NCBI GenBank assembly: GCA_039707655.1
Contig: CM077676.1
Span: 381,803,614 to 381,867,613 of the forward strand
Length of the DNA: 64,000 nucleotides
Source: Elymus sibiricus
Taxonomy: Eukaryota > Streptophyta > Magnoliopsida > Poales > Poaceae
Direction: 5' to 3'
Positions 44,061-55,872 of the stretch are shown here, piece by piece. Within the stretch, counting starts at the first letter, position 1, and each line of letters starts with the position of its first letter. Below the pieces are notes generated by a model. It was not told the DNA's origin. It saw nothing but the letters and a program-made list of their open reading frames with translations, and did no database searches. The position numbers and the translations under genes are program-made.

Positions 44061-45690
44061 AACCTTCTATCTCAGATCCAAGCACAAAGTGTTTGTTGCT
44101 AAAACGGGTCCTTTCTCGAGAAAAAGTTTCTTTCGAAAGATTGAGTGGGAGGAAGATAGAACTTGATGAGGTTGTTGAACCTTTGTTTCAACCAAAGAGT
44201 AGCGCAGCGCAGAAAGTTGTTTCTGTGGAGCCTACGTTAGTTGAAGAGGAAGTTAATGATGATGATCATGAAACTTCGGATCAAGTTACTATCGAACCTC
44301 GTGGGTCGACAAGGACGCGTACTGCTCCTGAGTGGTACGGCAACCCTGTCTTAGAGGTCATGTTGTTGAACAACGATGAACCTACGAGCTATGGAGAAGC
44401 GATGATGGGCCCGGATTCCGAGAAATGGTTAGAGGCCATGAAATCCGAGATGGGATCCATGTAAGAAAACAAAGTATGGGCTTTGGAAGTATTACCTGAA
44501 GGGCGTAAGGCCATTCAGAACAAATGGATTTTTAAGAGGAAGACGGACGCGGACGGTAATGTCACCGTCTATAAAGCTCGACTTGTGGCAAAGGGTTTTT
44601 CACAAGTTCAAGGAGTTTACTACGATGAGACTTTCTCACCCGTAGTGATGCTAAAGTCTGTTGGAATCATGTTAGCAGTTGCCTTATTTTTCAATTATGA
44701 AATCTGGCAGATGGATGTCAAACATCGTTTCCTTAACGGTATCCGTATGGAAAGGTTGTATGTGATACAACCGGAAGGTTTTGTCAGTCCTAAGGATGCT
44801 AAAATGTATGCAAACTCCAGCGATCCTTCTATGGACTGGAGCAAGCATCTCGGAGTTGGAATATACACTTTGATGAGGTGATCAAAGTTTTTATGTCTAT
44901 ACAAAGTTTATGAGAAACTTGTATTTACAATAAAGTGAGTGGGAGCACTATAGAATTTCTGATAAGTATATGTGGTTGACATATTGTTGATCGGAAATGA
45001 TGTAGAATTTCTAGAAAGCATAAAGGGTCGTTTGAAAGGAGTTTTTCAAGGAAGACCTGGAATAAAGCTACTTAAATATTGGGCATCAAGATCTATAGAG
45101 ATAGATCAAAGACGTCTGATAAGACTTTCAATGAGTACATACCTTGACAAGATTTTGAAAGAGTTCAAAATGGATCAGTCAAAGAAAGAATTCTTACCTG
45201 ATTTGTAAGGTGTGGAGTTGAGTGAGACTCAAAGCTCGACCACGGCAGAAGAAAGAGAAAGGACGAAGGTCGTCCCCTATGCCTTATCCATAGGCTCTGT
45301 ATAGTATGCCAAGCTGTGTACCGCACCAGTGTTTGCCTTGCCATGAGTCTGTCAAGGGGTACAAGAGTGGTCCAGGAGTGGATCACTGGACAGCGGTCAA
45401 GACTATCCTTAATAACTAGAGGACTAAGGAAATATTTCTCGATTATGGAGGTGATGAAGAGTTCGTCGTAAAGGGTTACGTCGATGCAAGCTTTGACACC
45501 TATCCGGACGACTCTGAGTAGCAGACAGGATACATATAGTGGAGCAGCCATTTGGAATAGCTCCAAGTGGAGTGTGGTAGCAGTGTCTACAGTATGACAT
45601 AGAGATTTGTAAAGTACACACGGATCTGAATGTCGCAGACCCGTTGACTAAAGACCTCTCTCACATGCAAAGCATGATCGAACCCCGAAA
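44054..45690 (+). pseudogene. Reverse transcriptase and RNase H of element H
   Basis: 44054-44461 is the linker and RT entry (SYGEAMMGPDSEKWLEAMKS). 44483-44881 holds NKWIFKRKTDADGNV, YKARLVAKGFSQVQGV, ETFSPVVMLKSVG and WQMDVKHRFLNG. 44972-45208 continues the palm (VDILLIGNDVEFLESIKG; the usual YVDD is altered). RNase H is recognisable by GYVDASFDTYPDDSE then a stop near 45526. The stop at 44462-44464 and several frameshifts break it. Confidence 0.85.
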
Positions 45691-45765
45691 CTCATTGGGT
45701 GTTAGAACAATGTAAATCACATAGTGATGTGAACTAGATTATTGACTCTAGTGCAAGTGGGAGAC

Positions 45766-47524
45766 TGTTGGAAATATGCCCTAGAGGCAATAATAAATTA
45801 GTTATTATCATATTTCCTTGTTCATGATAATTGTTTATTATCCATGCTATAATTGTATTGATTGGAAACTCAAATACATGTGTGGGTACATAGACAACAC
45901 TGTGTCCCTAGTAAGCCTCTAGTTGACTAGCTCGTTGATCAAAAGATGGTGAAGGTTTCCTAGCCATGGACATGAGATGTCATTTGATAACGGGATCACA
46001 TCATTAGGAGAATGATGTGATGGACAAGACCCAAACTGTAAACGTAGCATATGATCGTGTCAGTTTATTGCTATTGTTTTCTGCATGTCAAGTATCTGTT
46101 CCTTTGACCATGAGATCATGCAACTCACTGACACCGGAGGAATACCTTGTGTGTATCAAACGTCGCAACGTAACTGGGTGACTATAAAGGTGCTCTACAG
46201 GTATCTCCGAGGGTGTCTGTTGGGTTGGCATGGATCAAGACTGGGATTTGTTACTCCGTGTGACGGAGAGGTATCTCAGGGCCCACTCGGTAATACAACA
46301 TCACAATGAGCCTTGCAAGAAATGTGACTAAAGTGTTAGCCATGAGATCTTGTATTACGGAACGATTAAAGAGACTTTCCAGTAACGAGATTGAACTAGG
46401 TATAGAGATACCGACGATCGAATCTCGGGCAAGTAACATACCGAAGAACAAAGGGAACAGCATACGGGATTAACTGAATCCTTGACATAGAGGTTCGACC
46501 GATATAGATCTTCGTAGAATATGTAGGAGCCAATATGGGCATCCAGGTCCCGCTATTGGTTATTGATCGTAGAGGTGTCTCGGTCATGTCTACATAGTTC
46601 TCGAACCCGCAGGGTCTACACACTTAACGTTTGGTGACGATATAAGTATAGTTGAGTTGTTATGTTGGTGACCGAAAGTTGTTCGGAGTCCCGGATGAGA
46701 TCCCGGACATGACGAGGAGCTCTGGAATAGTCCGGAGGTAAAGATTGATATATGGGATAATAGTGTTTGGTCTCCGGAAGGGTTCCGGAATTCACCGGAA
46801 GGGGTTCCGGATGTTTCCCGAAATGTTCGGGTACGAGAACACTTTATTTGGGCCAAGGGGTAAAGCCCACGAGGCTTTAGGAAGGTGCAAAAGGAAGTTT
46901 TGCGGAGGCTAGGGGCCAGACGCCAGGGACCCTGGCGTCTGGGGCCAGACGCCGAGGACCCTGGCGTCTGGTCCTGGAGTCCGAGCAGGACTCTTGCCTT
47001 GCGGGCCAAACCGACTTTGAGGAGGCTCTTTCTCCAAGTTTCGACCCCAGGGCTCAACATATAAATAGAGGGGCAGGGCTAGCACCCGGAACACATCAAG
47101 ATTTCCCCAAGCCGTGTGCGGCAACCCTAACCCTCTAGTTCCTCCGTCATAATCTCCGTAGCGCTTGGCGAAGCCCTGCAGAGATTGATCCTCACCACCA
47201 TCACCACGCCGTCGTGCTGCCGGAACTCATCTACTACTTCACCATCGCTCGCTGGATCGAGGAGGTGAAGGCGTCATCAAGCTGTACGTGTGTTGAACGC
47301 GGAGGTGCCGTCCGTTCGGCACTAGTTCGTGATCGGTTCGAGGGACGACTTGCGATTTGGATCGCAGAGATGTTCGACTACATCAACCGCGTTTCTTAAC
47401 GCTTCCGCTTAGCGATCTACAAGGGTATGTAGATTCACTCTCCCTCTCGTAGATGCTCATCACCATGGATAGATCTTGTGTGTGCATAGGAAAATTTTTG
47501 TTTCCCATGCAACGTTCCCCAACA
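45766..47524 (+). repeat. 3' LTR of element H
   Basis: 1759 bp, same length as the 5' copy. TATAAATA at 47060-47067, hairpins at 46915-46941 and 46944-46970. Preceded by the purine tract AAGTGGGAGAC (45755-45765). Confidence 0.95.
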
Positions 47525-48275
47525 ACATCATGTCATCATACTTCATGCATTACGCTGTTTGTCATGAACTTAATACCTAGAGAGGCAAGCATAGAAGCGC
47601 TCTCGAAGTGGAGTAATAGTAGTAGATGCAGAATCATTTCGGTCTACTTGTCTCGGACATGATGCCTATATACAAGATCATTGCCATGAATAAACTATGC
47701 GCTTTTCTATCAATTGCCCAATAGTAATTTGTCTACCCACCGTATGCTCATGTTTCTTCGAGAGAGAAGCCTCTAGTGAACACTATGGCCCCAGGTCTAC
47801 CTTTATCATATTTATTAAAACCCTAAATTACTTTTCTGAATTTTACTTTTATTATTTTACTTTGCAATTTACACTTCCACTATTATCAGTTTTAATCCTT
47901 GCAAGTAACGAGTCAAGGGGATTGACAACCCTCTTGTCCGTGTTAGGTGCAAGTATTTGTTTTGCGTGTGCAGTTGCCGTTCACGTGGTCTTGTGTGGTA
48001 CTCCTACTGGTTCGATAAACCTTGGTTCTCACTGAGGGATGTACTTATCGCTACTATATTGCTTCTCCCTTCCTCTTCGGGGAAAAACCTAACGCAGCTC
48101 ACAAGTAGCAGGAAGAATTTCTGGCGCCGTTGCCGGGGAGTCATCATCAAGTACTACCAGGTTACTTCACAAATTTTTTATTTACTTGCTTTCCTTTCTT
48201 TTACTTTTATTAGTCTCGTTACAAAAAAAATCAAAAACGCAAAAATATTTAACTTTGCTTGCTTGTTTAGTCACC

Positions 48276-49760
48276 ATGTCTCAAGAGAATACTAAGTTGT
48301 GTGATTTCTCAAATACTAATAACAATGATTTTATTAGTACTCCAACTTCTCCTCCCACCACTAGTGCGGAGTCATATGATATTAATGCTGCATTACTTAA
48401 TCTTATCATGAAAGATCAATTTGCCGGTAATGCTAATGAAGATGTTGCATCCCATCTTAATACTTTCATTGAGTTATGTGATATGCAAAAGAAAAAAGAT
48501 GTGGATAATGATATTATTAAGATGAAATTATTCCCGTTCTCATTAGGGGACAAAGCTAAAATATGGTTCTCGTCCTTGCCACGTAATAGTATCGATTCAT
48601 GGGATAAGTGTCAGGATGCTTTTATTGCTAAATATTTTCCTCCCGCTCAGATTATTTCTCTTAGAAATCAAATTATGAACTTCAAGCAACATGACTAAGA
48701 ACATGTTGCACAATCTTGGGAGAGAATGAAATTGATGATTAAAAATTGTCCTACTCATGGACTAAGTTTATGGATGATTATACAAAATTTCTATGCTGGA
48801 TTAAAATTTGTTTCGAGAAATCTTCTAGATTCAACTGCAGGTGGTACTTTCGTGGGAATTACATTGGGAGAGGCCACGAAGCTTCTCGATAATATGATGG
48901 CAAATTATTCTCAATGGCACACCGAACGAGCTCTAACTGGTAGAAGGTAAATTCTGTTGAAGAAGTATCTTCCTTGAATGATAAAATGGATGCTCTTATG
49001 AATATGCTTGCTAATAAGAATGCTCATGTTGATCCAAATGATGTGCCATTATCTACTTTGATTGAGCAAAACAATGATGCCATTGATGTGAATTTTGTTG
49101 CTAGAAATAATTTCAATAACAATGCTTATAGGGGAAACTTTAATCCTAGACCGTATCCGAATAATTCCTCTAATAATTGTGGTAATTCCTATGGTAATTC
49201 ATATTGCAATAATAATAGGATACCCTCTAATCTTGAGAACACCATTAAAGAATTCATTAGTTCTCAAAAAGTTTTTAATGCTATGGTAGAAGAAAAACTA
49301 CGTAAGGTTGATGATATGGCTAGGAACATGGATAAAATTGCTCATGATGTGGAAACTCTTAAAACTAAAATTATTCCACATAAAAATGATGCCTCTGAAT
49401 CTCTAAATGCTATTCAAGTCTCCATGAATGATAGTAGGGAAAGAATCGCTAGGTTGAGAGCAAAGCGAGAATTCCTAGAAAAATTGATTCCACTCGGTTT
49501 CTTTGATAATCATGATGAAGATATTAAAATGATTGGAGTGTAACCCATTGAATCATTATTTAGAAATATAAAACTTGATGAAGAAGGGACTGGAGATGAG
49601 TCAACTTTAAGTAGAAGGCGTCCCAATTGTTCGGAGGGTGATAATCTTGATGATAAAAATGATAAAAGTGGGTTTGGAGAGGTCAAGACTTTAAATAGTG
49701 ATGTACCCACTACTTTGGATTACAAGGACTTTAATTATGATAATTGCTCTTTGATTTAAT
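48276..49760 (+). pseudogene. gag of element D, broken
   Basis: ATG 48276 (MSQENTKLCDFSNT). The core motifs are MKDQFAGNANEDVASHL, MKLFPFSLGDKAKIWF, SLPRNSIDSWDKC, WERMKLMIKNCPTHG and LLDSTAGGTF. There is a stop at 48696-48698, a frameshift near 48949, and later stops at 49541-49543 and 49757-49759. The distal part has an Asn-rich linker (NFNNNAYRGNFNPRPYPNN) and a coiled-coil-like stretch (VEEKLRKVDDMARNMDK). No zinc knuckle. It is related to gag of element B. Confidence 0.85.
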
Positions 49761-49768
49761 GCATTTCC

Positions 49769-50362
49769 TTGTTGCAATCCAGTATGAATTCACCCAATCC
49801 ATATGAACAAAACAAAGCTTTTACTCAACATATTGTCGAAGCTATGGTAAAAGCTCATGAAGAAAAATTACAATTGGAAGTTTCAATACCTAGAAAATTA
49901 CAAGATGAATGGGAACCTACTATTAAAATAAATATCAAAGATTATGAATGTAATGCTTTATGTGATTTGGGTGCTAGCGTTTCCACTATTCCAAAATATT
50001 TATGTGATGTGCTAGGCCTTACCGATATTAATGAATGTTCCCTTAATTTGCACTTAGCGGATTCAACTATTAAGAAACCATTGGGTAGAATAAATGATGA
50101 TCTCATTACAGCAAATAGAAATTATGTACCCGTGGATTTCATTGTGCTAGATATTGAATGCAATCCGTCTTGTCCCATAATACTTGGTAGGCCTTTCCTA
50201 CGTACCATAGGTGCCATTATTGATATGAAAGAAGGTAACATAAGATTCAAATTCCCATTAAAGAAAGGGATGGAACACTTTCCTAGAAAGAGGATTAAAC
50301 CACCATATAAATCTATAATGAGAGCTACTTATGGAATAAATTCCAAGGATGATAATACTTAA
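49769..50362 (+). pseudogene. Aspartic protease domain of element D
   Basis: The same frame as the distal gag. The active site is ALCDLGASVSTIPKY, followed by PIILGRPFLRTIGAII and a basic end (FPRKRIKPPYKS). It looks complete, but it is separated from gag by stops. The ORF closes at 50362, and no RT follows before the rearrangement. Confidence 0.85.
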
Positions 50363-50404
50363 AACAATGCATTATGCCTAGCTAAGGGCATAAAACAACA
50401 GCGC

Positions 50405-50424
50405 TTGTTGGGAGGCAACCCAAT
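50405..50424 (+). ncRNA. Conserved stem-loop after protease ORF (element D)
   Basis: GTTGGG-AGGCAA-CCCAAT (50407-50424) forms the same stem-loop as in element B, with the loop AGGCAA unchanged. Two pairs are replaced: G:C to T:A and C:G to G:U. It is preceded by GCGCTT and starts 45 nt after the protease stop. Confidence 0.5.
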
Positions 50425-50679
50425 AGTTATCCTTATTTTACTTTTTCTTTTATGTTTTGGGAGTTTACACAATTATTGGTACTATAATGATTGTGTTTTT
50501 ATGTTTTAATTAGTTTTTGTGCCAAGTAATGCCTTTGGGATGATTTGGAAGATAGTAGAATTGATGCTGTTTGAAAACAGAAACTTTTGCGCTCAGTCCA
50601 GGAATTGTTAAAAATCACTGGAACGTGTTTTGATCTGAAATTTTTACACAGTATTGTGCTGCAAATTTCCCATGTTTTC

Positions 50680-51418
50680 ATAAAGTTTAGAGAAGACTTA
50701 ATTACTTTCACTGAATAATTTCATAAACCCACAATTCATCGGTTCCCAGCAAACACACCGCAAAAAGTATTACATCGAATAGATCGGATTGATCTCTGAG
50801 GAGAACATTGTATTGAAGATCATAGAGTGAGAAGAAGCCATCTAGCTAATAACTACGGACCCATAGGTCTATGGTGAACTACTCACACATCATCGGAAGG
50901 GCAGCAAGGTTGATGTAGAAGCCCTCCAGAGTCGATCCCCGCTCCGGCATGATGCCGGAAACAGGCTCTAGATGGGATCACGGAAGAACAGAGGCTTGCG
51001 ACGGCGGAAAAGTTTCTTAGGGTGTCTCCCTGTTGTTTTGGGGATAATTGAAGATATATAGCATTGGAATTAGGTCGGTTGGAGCTACGGAGGGCCCACG
51101 AGCTTGGAGAGCGCGCCTACCCCCAGGGTGCGCCCTACGAGCTCGTGGCCCATCCGTAGATCTTCTGGCCACCCCCCGAAGCTTCTAGGGTCTCTTTAGG
51201 TCCAAAAATAACCCCCGTAAAGTTTCATCGTGTTTGGACTTCGTTTGGTATGATTTCTCTGAAAAGGCCAAAAACAGCAAAAAACAGGAACTGGCACTGG
51301 GCACTGACTTAATAGGTTAGTCCCAAAAAATGATATAAAATTGCATCAAAAGTATCTAAGATTGATAATATAATAGAATGAAACAATAAAAAATTATAGA
51401 TACGTTGGAGACGTATCA
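50680..51418 (-). repeat. Inverted partial LTR of the element D family
   Basis: Read on minus from 51418, it begins TGATACGTCTCCAACG and follows the first ~740 bp of element D's LTR with scattered differences. It stops matching after ACTTTAT near 50680, where element D internal sequence begins. The palindromic module lies at 51092-51151. There is no TG/CA end at 50680, so it is truncated there. Confidence 0.85.
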
Positions 51419-52123
51419 GACACAGACGCGCGGGTCCTACTGGACTCGCTGACCAGTCAACGGCTGACCAGTCAATTGTTGAGACAGCTGTTGACTGGCC
51501 CCACCTATAAGCCACCTGCGCATAATGCTGGGTACATTTCTGTGTACCCATAGCAATTTAGCTATTTAATAATTCGAATTAAGTAATTAAAATAATTCTA
51601 GAAAATGATTTAAACTTTGGAAAATCATATAAATTAAACCGTAAGTCGGACGAAAATAATTTATATATGAAAAATGATCAGAAAAATATGAAGAATCTAG
51701 ATATGTCATCTATTTGTATAACAAACACCTCTAACATAATGAACCTTGAACATTTGCATCAGGATCATCGGACCAAAAAAATACCTGGAGCTGGGAAAAC
51801 ATTGCCAGATGTTTTCCCTCTTCTTTTAAATCGCTTAGTGATGCATTAGGTCATATCATCATCTTTTGCTATGTCATGCAGTGTGTTGCATTTGATTGCT
51901 CTGTTATTTACGTGTTCCCCCTCTCGTCCCTTCTTATCGGTAGACCACGAGACTGCTGTTGACCCCACATACGACTACGACTTCGACGACCCTTCCTTCT
52001 CGGCAGAGCTTCCAGGCAAAGCAAACCCCCCTTGATCATTCTGATATCGCCTATTCATTCTCTCTATTGCTTGCATTGGATTAATGATACTGTTACTGCT
52101 TTATCGGTAGATCATATACTGCT
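51419..52123. other. Unassigned retroelement relic
   Basis: 705 bp between the inverted LTR and element E. It contains repeats of GACCAGTCAA/TTGACTGG, an AT-rich middle and a short frame encoding an acidic Tyr/Asp-rich stretch (VDPTYDYDFDDPSFSAE, near 51957-52010). It resembles Gypsy LTR/gag debris that I cannot name. Element E inserted into it. Confidence 0.35.
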
Positions 52124-53542
52124 TGATACGTCCCAAACATATCTACTTTTCCAAACACTTATGCTCTTATTTTGGACTCTAATTTGCATGATTTGAATGG
52201 AACTAAGCCGGACTGATGCTGTTTTCAGCAGAATTGCCATGGTGTTATTTTTGTGCAGAAATCAAAGTTCTCGGATTGAGCTGAAAATTTACGGAGAATA
52301 TTTTCAGATTATATAAAAAATAATGGCGGCGAGGCCTGCTGGAGGGGGGCCACCCAAGAGCCACGAGCTCATAGGGCGCGCCCTACAAGCTCGTGGGCCC
52401 CACGAGCCTCCGTTTGCCCTAACTCCAACTCCATAAGTATCGTCTCACGGAGAAAAAAATCAAAAAAAAAGAATGATCGCGTTTTACGAGACGGAGCCGC
52501 CGCCACCTCCTGTTCTTCATCGGGAGGGCTGATCTGGAGTCCGTTCGGGGCTCCGGAGAGGGGGATTCGCCGTCGTCGTCATCATCAACCATCCTCCATC
52601 GACAATTCCATGATGCTCACCACCGGGAGTGAGTAATTCCTTCATAGGCTTGCTAGACGGTGATGGAGTTGGATGAGATTTATCATGTAATCGAGTCAAT
52701 TTGTTAGGGCTTGATCCCTAGTATCCACTATGTTCGGAGATTGATGTTGCTATGACTTTGCTATGCTTAATGCTTGTCACTAGGGCCCGAGTGCCATGAT
52801 TTCAGATCTGAACTTATTATGTTTTCATGAATATAATTGAGTCTTTGATCCGATCTTGCAAGTTATACACACCTACTATGTTGTTATGATCCGTAGACCC
52901 CAGGGTGACAAAAACTGGGATTCACTCCGGTGATGACCGTAGTACGAGGAGTTCATGTATTCACTATGTGCTAATGCTTTGTTCCGGTTCTCTATTAAAA
53001 GGAGGCCTTAATATCCCTTAGTTTCCTTATGGACCCCGCTGCCACGGGACGGTAGGACAAAAGATGTCATGCAAGTTCTTATTATAAGCACGTATGACTA
53101 TATACGGAATACATGCCTACATTGAATTGATGAATAGGAGCTATTGTATATCGCTCTAGGTTGTGACTGTTATATGATGAATGTCATCCAACACAAATAT
53201 CCATCACTGATCCGATGCCTATGCTTTGCTCATATTGATTCTTGCTAAGTTAGTACTGTTGCTGCTGCTGTTACAATCACTACAAAACTGCTACTGTTAT
53301 TGTTACCACTGTTACCGCTACTATCAAAACTATCAAACTATTGTGCTACTAAACACTTTGCTATAGAGATACTAATTCCTAGGTGTGGTTGAATTGACAA
53401 CTCAACTGCTAAGGCTCATAAGTATTCTTTGGCTCCCCTTGTGTCGAATTAACAAATTGGGTGAAATACTACCCACGAAGACTGTCGCGATCCCCTATAC
53501 TTGTGGGTTATCAAGACCTTTTTCTGGCGCCGTTGCTGGGGA
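52124..53542 (+). repeat. 5' LTR of element E (52124-53513) and PBS (53525-53542)
   Basis: 1390 bp. The palindromic module GCCACGAGCT-CATA-GGGCGCGCCC-TACA-AGCTCGTGGGC at 52358-52398 is the most regular example in the window. The PBS TGGCGCCGTTGCTGGGGA (one mismatch to tRNA-Asp) starts 11 nt after the LTR. Confidence 0.87.
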
Positions 53543-53591
53543 GCATAGATTTGCTTATTGAGTTCACTTGCGGAGTTATACACATATCACT

Positions 53592-55872
53592 ATGAAGAAT
53601 CTAAAAGACACTAGAACCATGATCGTACCCTTTAAGACGAGGGGAGGTAAGGAACTGCCATCTAGCTCCGCACTTGATTCACCTTCTATTTTGAGTAAGC
53701 TTGTGACACACCACCTGTTATTCAATCTGATACATCGCAAGTAATTGATGATGCTACTTCTGCTATGAATGATACTCATGATGATGCTACTACTATGCTT
53801 GATCCAAATATGCCACTAGGTGATTTTCTTACTGCTCAAATTGCTAAAGATAAACAATCTGAAATTAATGAAATTACTGAATCACCTGCTACACCTAGAT
53901 CTCCTGTTATAACTATGATGCCTGAGATACCTGAGGGTTATGTTCTTGATGGAGATATAGCTAGGGAAATTCTTGCTTGTAAGGATAGGGAGGATCTTGA
54001 GAAATTATTGAGTAAGATGAAAAAAAGAACTCTGATTGAAAGAATGAAATATGATCCTGCGTTTGCTACCTCTCCTATTTTTGTTACCGATAAGGATTAT
54101 GAATTCTCTGTTGATCCTAAACTTATTACTTTGGTAGAATCTGATCCTTTTCATGGTTATGAATCTGAAACTGTTGTGGCACATCTTACTAAACTGAATG
54201 ATATAGCCACCCTATTTGCTCATGAGGACAAAATTCGCTATTACTATGTCCTTAACTTGTTTCCTTTCTCACTAAAGGGTGATGCTAAAGAATGGTTTAA
54301 TACTCTTGCTCCTAGTTGTGTGTGTAGTCCCCAGGATATGATATATTACTTCTCTGAGAAATACTTCCCTGCTCATAAGAAACAAGCTGCTTTACAGGAA
54401 ATTTACAACTTTGTGCAAATCGAAGAAGAGAATCTCCCTCAAGCTTGGGGGAAGCTTCTCCAACTATTAAAAGCTTTGCCTGATCATCCTCTTGAGAAAA
54501 ATGAAATACTTGATATCTTTTATAATGGACTAACCGATGCATCTAGGGACTACCTAGATAGTTGTGCTGGTTGTGTTTTCAGGGAACGAACTGTTAAATA
54601 GGCACATGAATTATTGAATAACATATTGAGAAATGCCAATGATTGGACACTTCCTGAACCACCACCTAAGCCAACTCCAAAGAAGAGAGGTATTCTATTC
54701 CTCAGTCCTGAAGATATGCAAGAAGCAAAGAAATCTATCAAGGAGAAAGGAATTAAATCTGAAGATGTTAAGAATCTACCACCTATTGAAGAAATACATG
54801 GGCTCGATATCCCGACACAGGTAGTAGAGGTAAATTCTCTTTATTGATTTGATGAAGGTGATATTCCATACAATAAAACTCCTAGTCAATGCCTGGATGA
54901 ATTTGATAACTATATTGTGAAACAAGAAAACTTTAATAGCTATGTTAGCATTCAATTGAAACGTAATGCTATTATAATTAAACGCATGACTGACTTGATG
55001 TTTAGCCTTGCTAATGATGTTAAGGGCTTATGTAAACATTCTTCCATGGTTCAAACTCAGTTAGAACAAGTATTCAAGTCACAAAATGATTTGCTAAATG
55101 AGATGAATAATAAAATGAATGATCATGCTGTTAAAGTTGTTACTAGAGGAGGAAGAATGACTCGGGATCCTCTATATCCTGAAGGTCATCCTAAAAGAAT
55201 AGAGCAAGATTCTCAAAGAATTAATAATGATTCATCTAGTTCACCTAGGAAGAAGAAAAAGAAGAAGAATAAAGATAAAACTTTGCATGCTTCTAGTGAA
55301 CTTGTGATTGATAAAACTTCTGAGAATCCTAATGATGTGTCTATTTCTGATGCTGAAACACAATCTGGTAGTGAACATTTGCCTAGTGATAGTGATAATG
55401 AAAATGATAATGATGTTCATGTTGATGCTCAACCAGATAATGATAAAGAACCTGATAATGAGGTAGACATGGAACCTTCAGTTGATCTTGATAACCCACC
55501 TCCTAAAAAGAAAAGATATGATAAAAGTGATTTCGTTGCTAGAAAACATGGTAAAGAAAGAGAACCATGTGTTCAAAAACCTATGCCATTCCCTAGTAAG
55601 GTTCTGAAAAATAAGGAAGAGGAAAATTTTGATCGCTTTGTTGAAATGCTTAGACCCTTATACTTGAGAACCCGATTTACTGATATTTGTAAAATGCCTA
55701 CTTATGCAAAATACATGAAGGATATTGTCACTAATAAGAGAAAAATATCGAAAGATGAGATCTCCACCATGCTTGCAAACAATTCATTTAAGGGAAAAAC
55801 ACCTCAGAAATTAGGAGATCCAGGAATTCCTACTACACCATGCTCCATCAAAAATAATTATGTTAAAACTGC
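53592..55872 (+). pseudogene. gag of element E, lightly broken
   Basis: Probable start ATG 53592 (MKNLKDTRTMIVPFKTRGG). A frameshift near 53705 moves to the frame that is open from before 53765. The core motifs are VESDPFHGYESETVVAHL, LNLFPFSLKGDAKEWF, YYFSEKYFP and LPDHPLEKNEILDIFYNGL. Stops at 54599-54601 and 54845-54847 interrupt an otherwise continuous frame to 55870. The distal half has a basic run (RKKKKKKNKDK), an acidic run (SDSDNENDNDVHVD) and LRPLYLRTRFTDICKMPTYA, typical before the protease in Athila-type elements. Confidence 0.85.

Larger units (their letters stand above)
38967..47524 (+). mobile_element. Element H: young BARE/Angela-type Copia retrotransposon with decayed genes
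   Basis: Two 1759-bp LTRs (TGTTGGAAATATGCCCTAG ... CGTTCCCCAACA) flank a 5.04-kb interior, with TSD ACATC (38962-38966 and 47525-47529). The PBS is GTGGTATCAGAGCT (initiator tRNA-Met type). The gene order gag, protease, integrase, RT, RNase H is that of Copia. I count about 16 differences between the LTRs (about 0.9%), pointing to insertion within the last few hundred thousand years at usual grass rates. The genes carry many stops and frameshifts, so the copy was probably already defective when it moved. Confidence 0.95.
38010..48139 (+). repeat. 5' LTR of element D (38010-38966 and 47530-48110) and PBS (48122-48139)
   Basis: The LTR totals about 1.54 kb without the Copia insertion. It carries a TATA-like TATATAT (38361-38367) and the palindromic module GCCACGAGCT ... 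AGCTTGTGGC (38269-38330). The PBS TGGCGCCGTTGCCGGGGA is perfect for tRNA-Asp and starts 11 nt after the LTR end. Confidence 0.8.
38010..50679 (+). mobile_element. Element D: WHAM-like Gypsy element, 5' LTR, gag and protease, rearranged 3' end
   Basis: It begins TGATACGTCTCCAACG at 38010. The 5' LTR is split by Copia element H and ends at 48110, followed by PBS, gag and protease. Internal sequence runs to about 50679, where it joins an inverted copy of the first ~740 bp of the same LTR (50680-51418). There is no RT, integrase or proper 3' LTR. The left flank (GATAA, 38005-38009) does not match the flank after 51418 (GACAC), so it is not a simple insertion. Confidence 0.8.
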
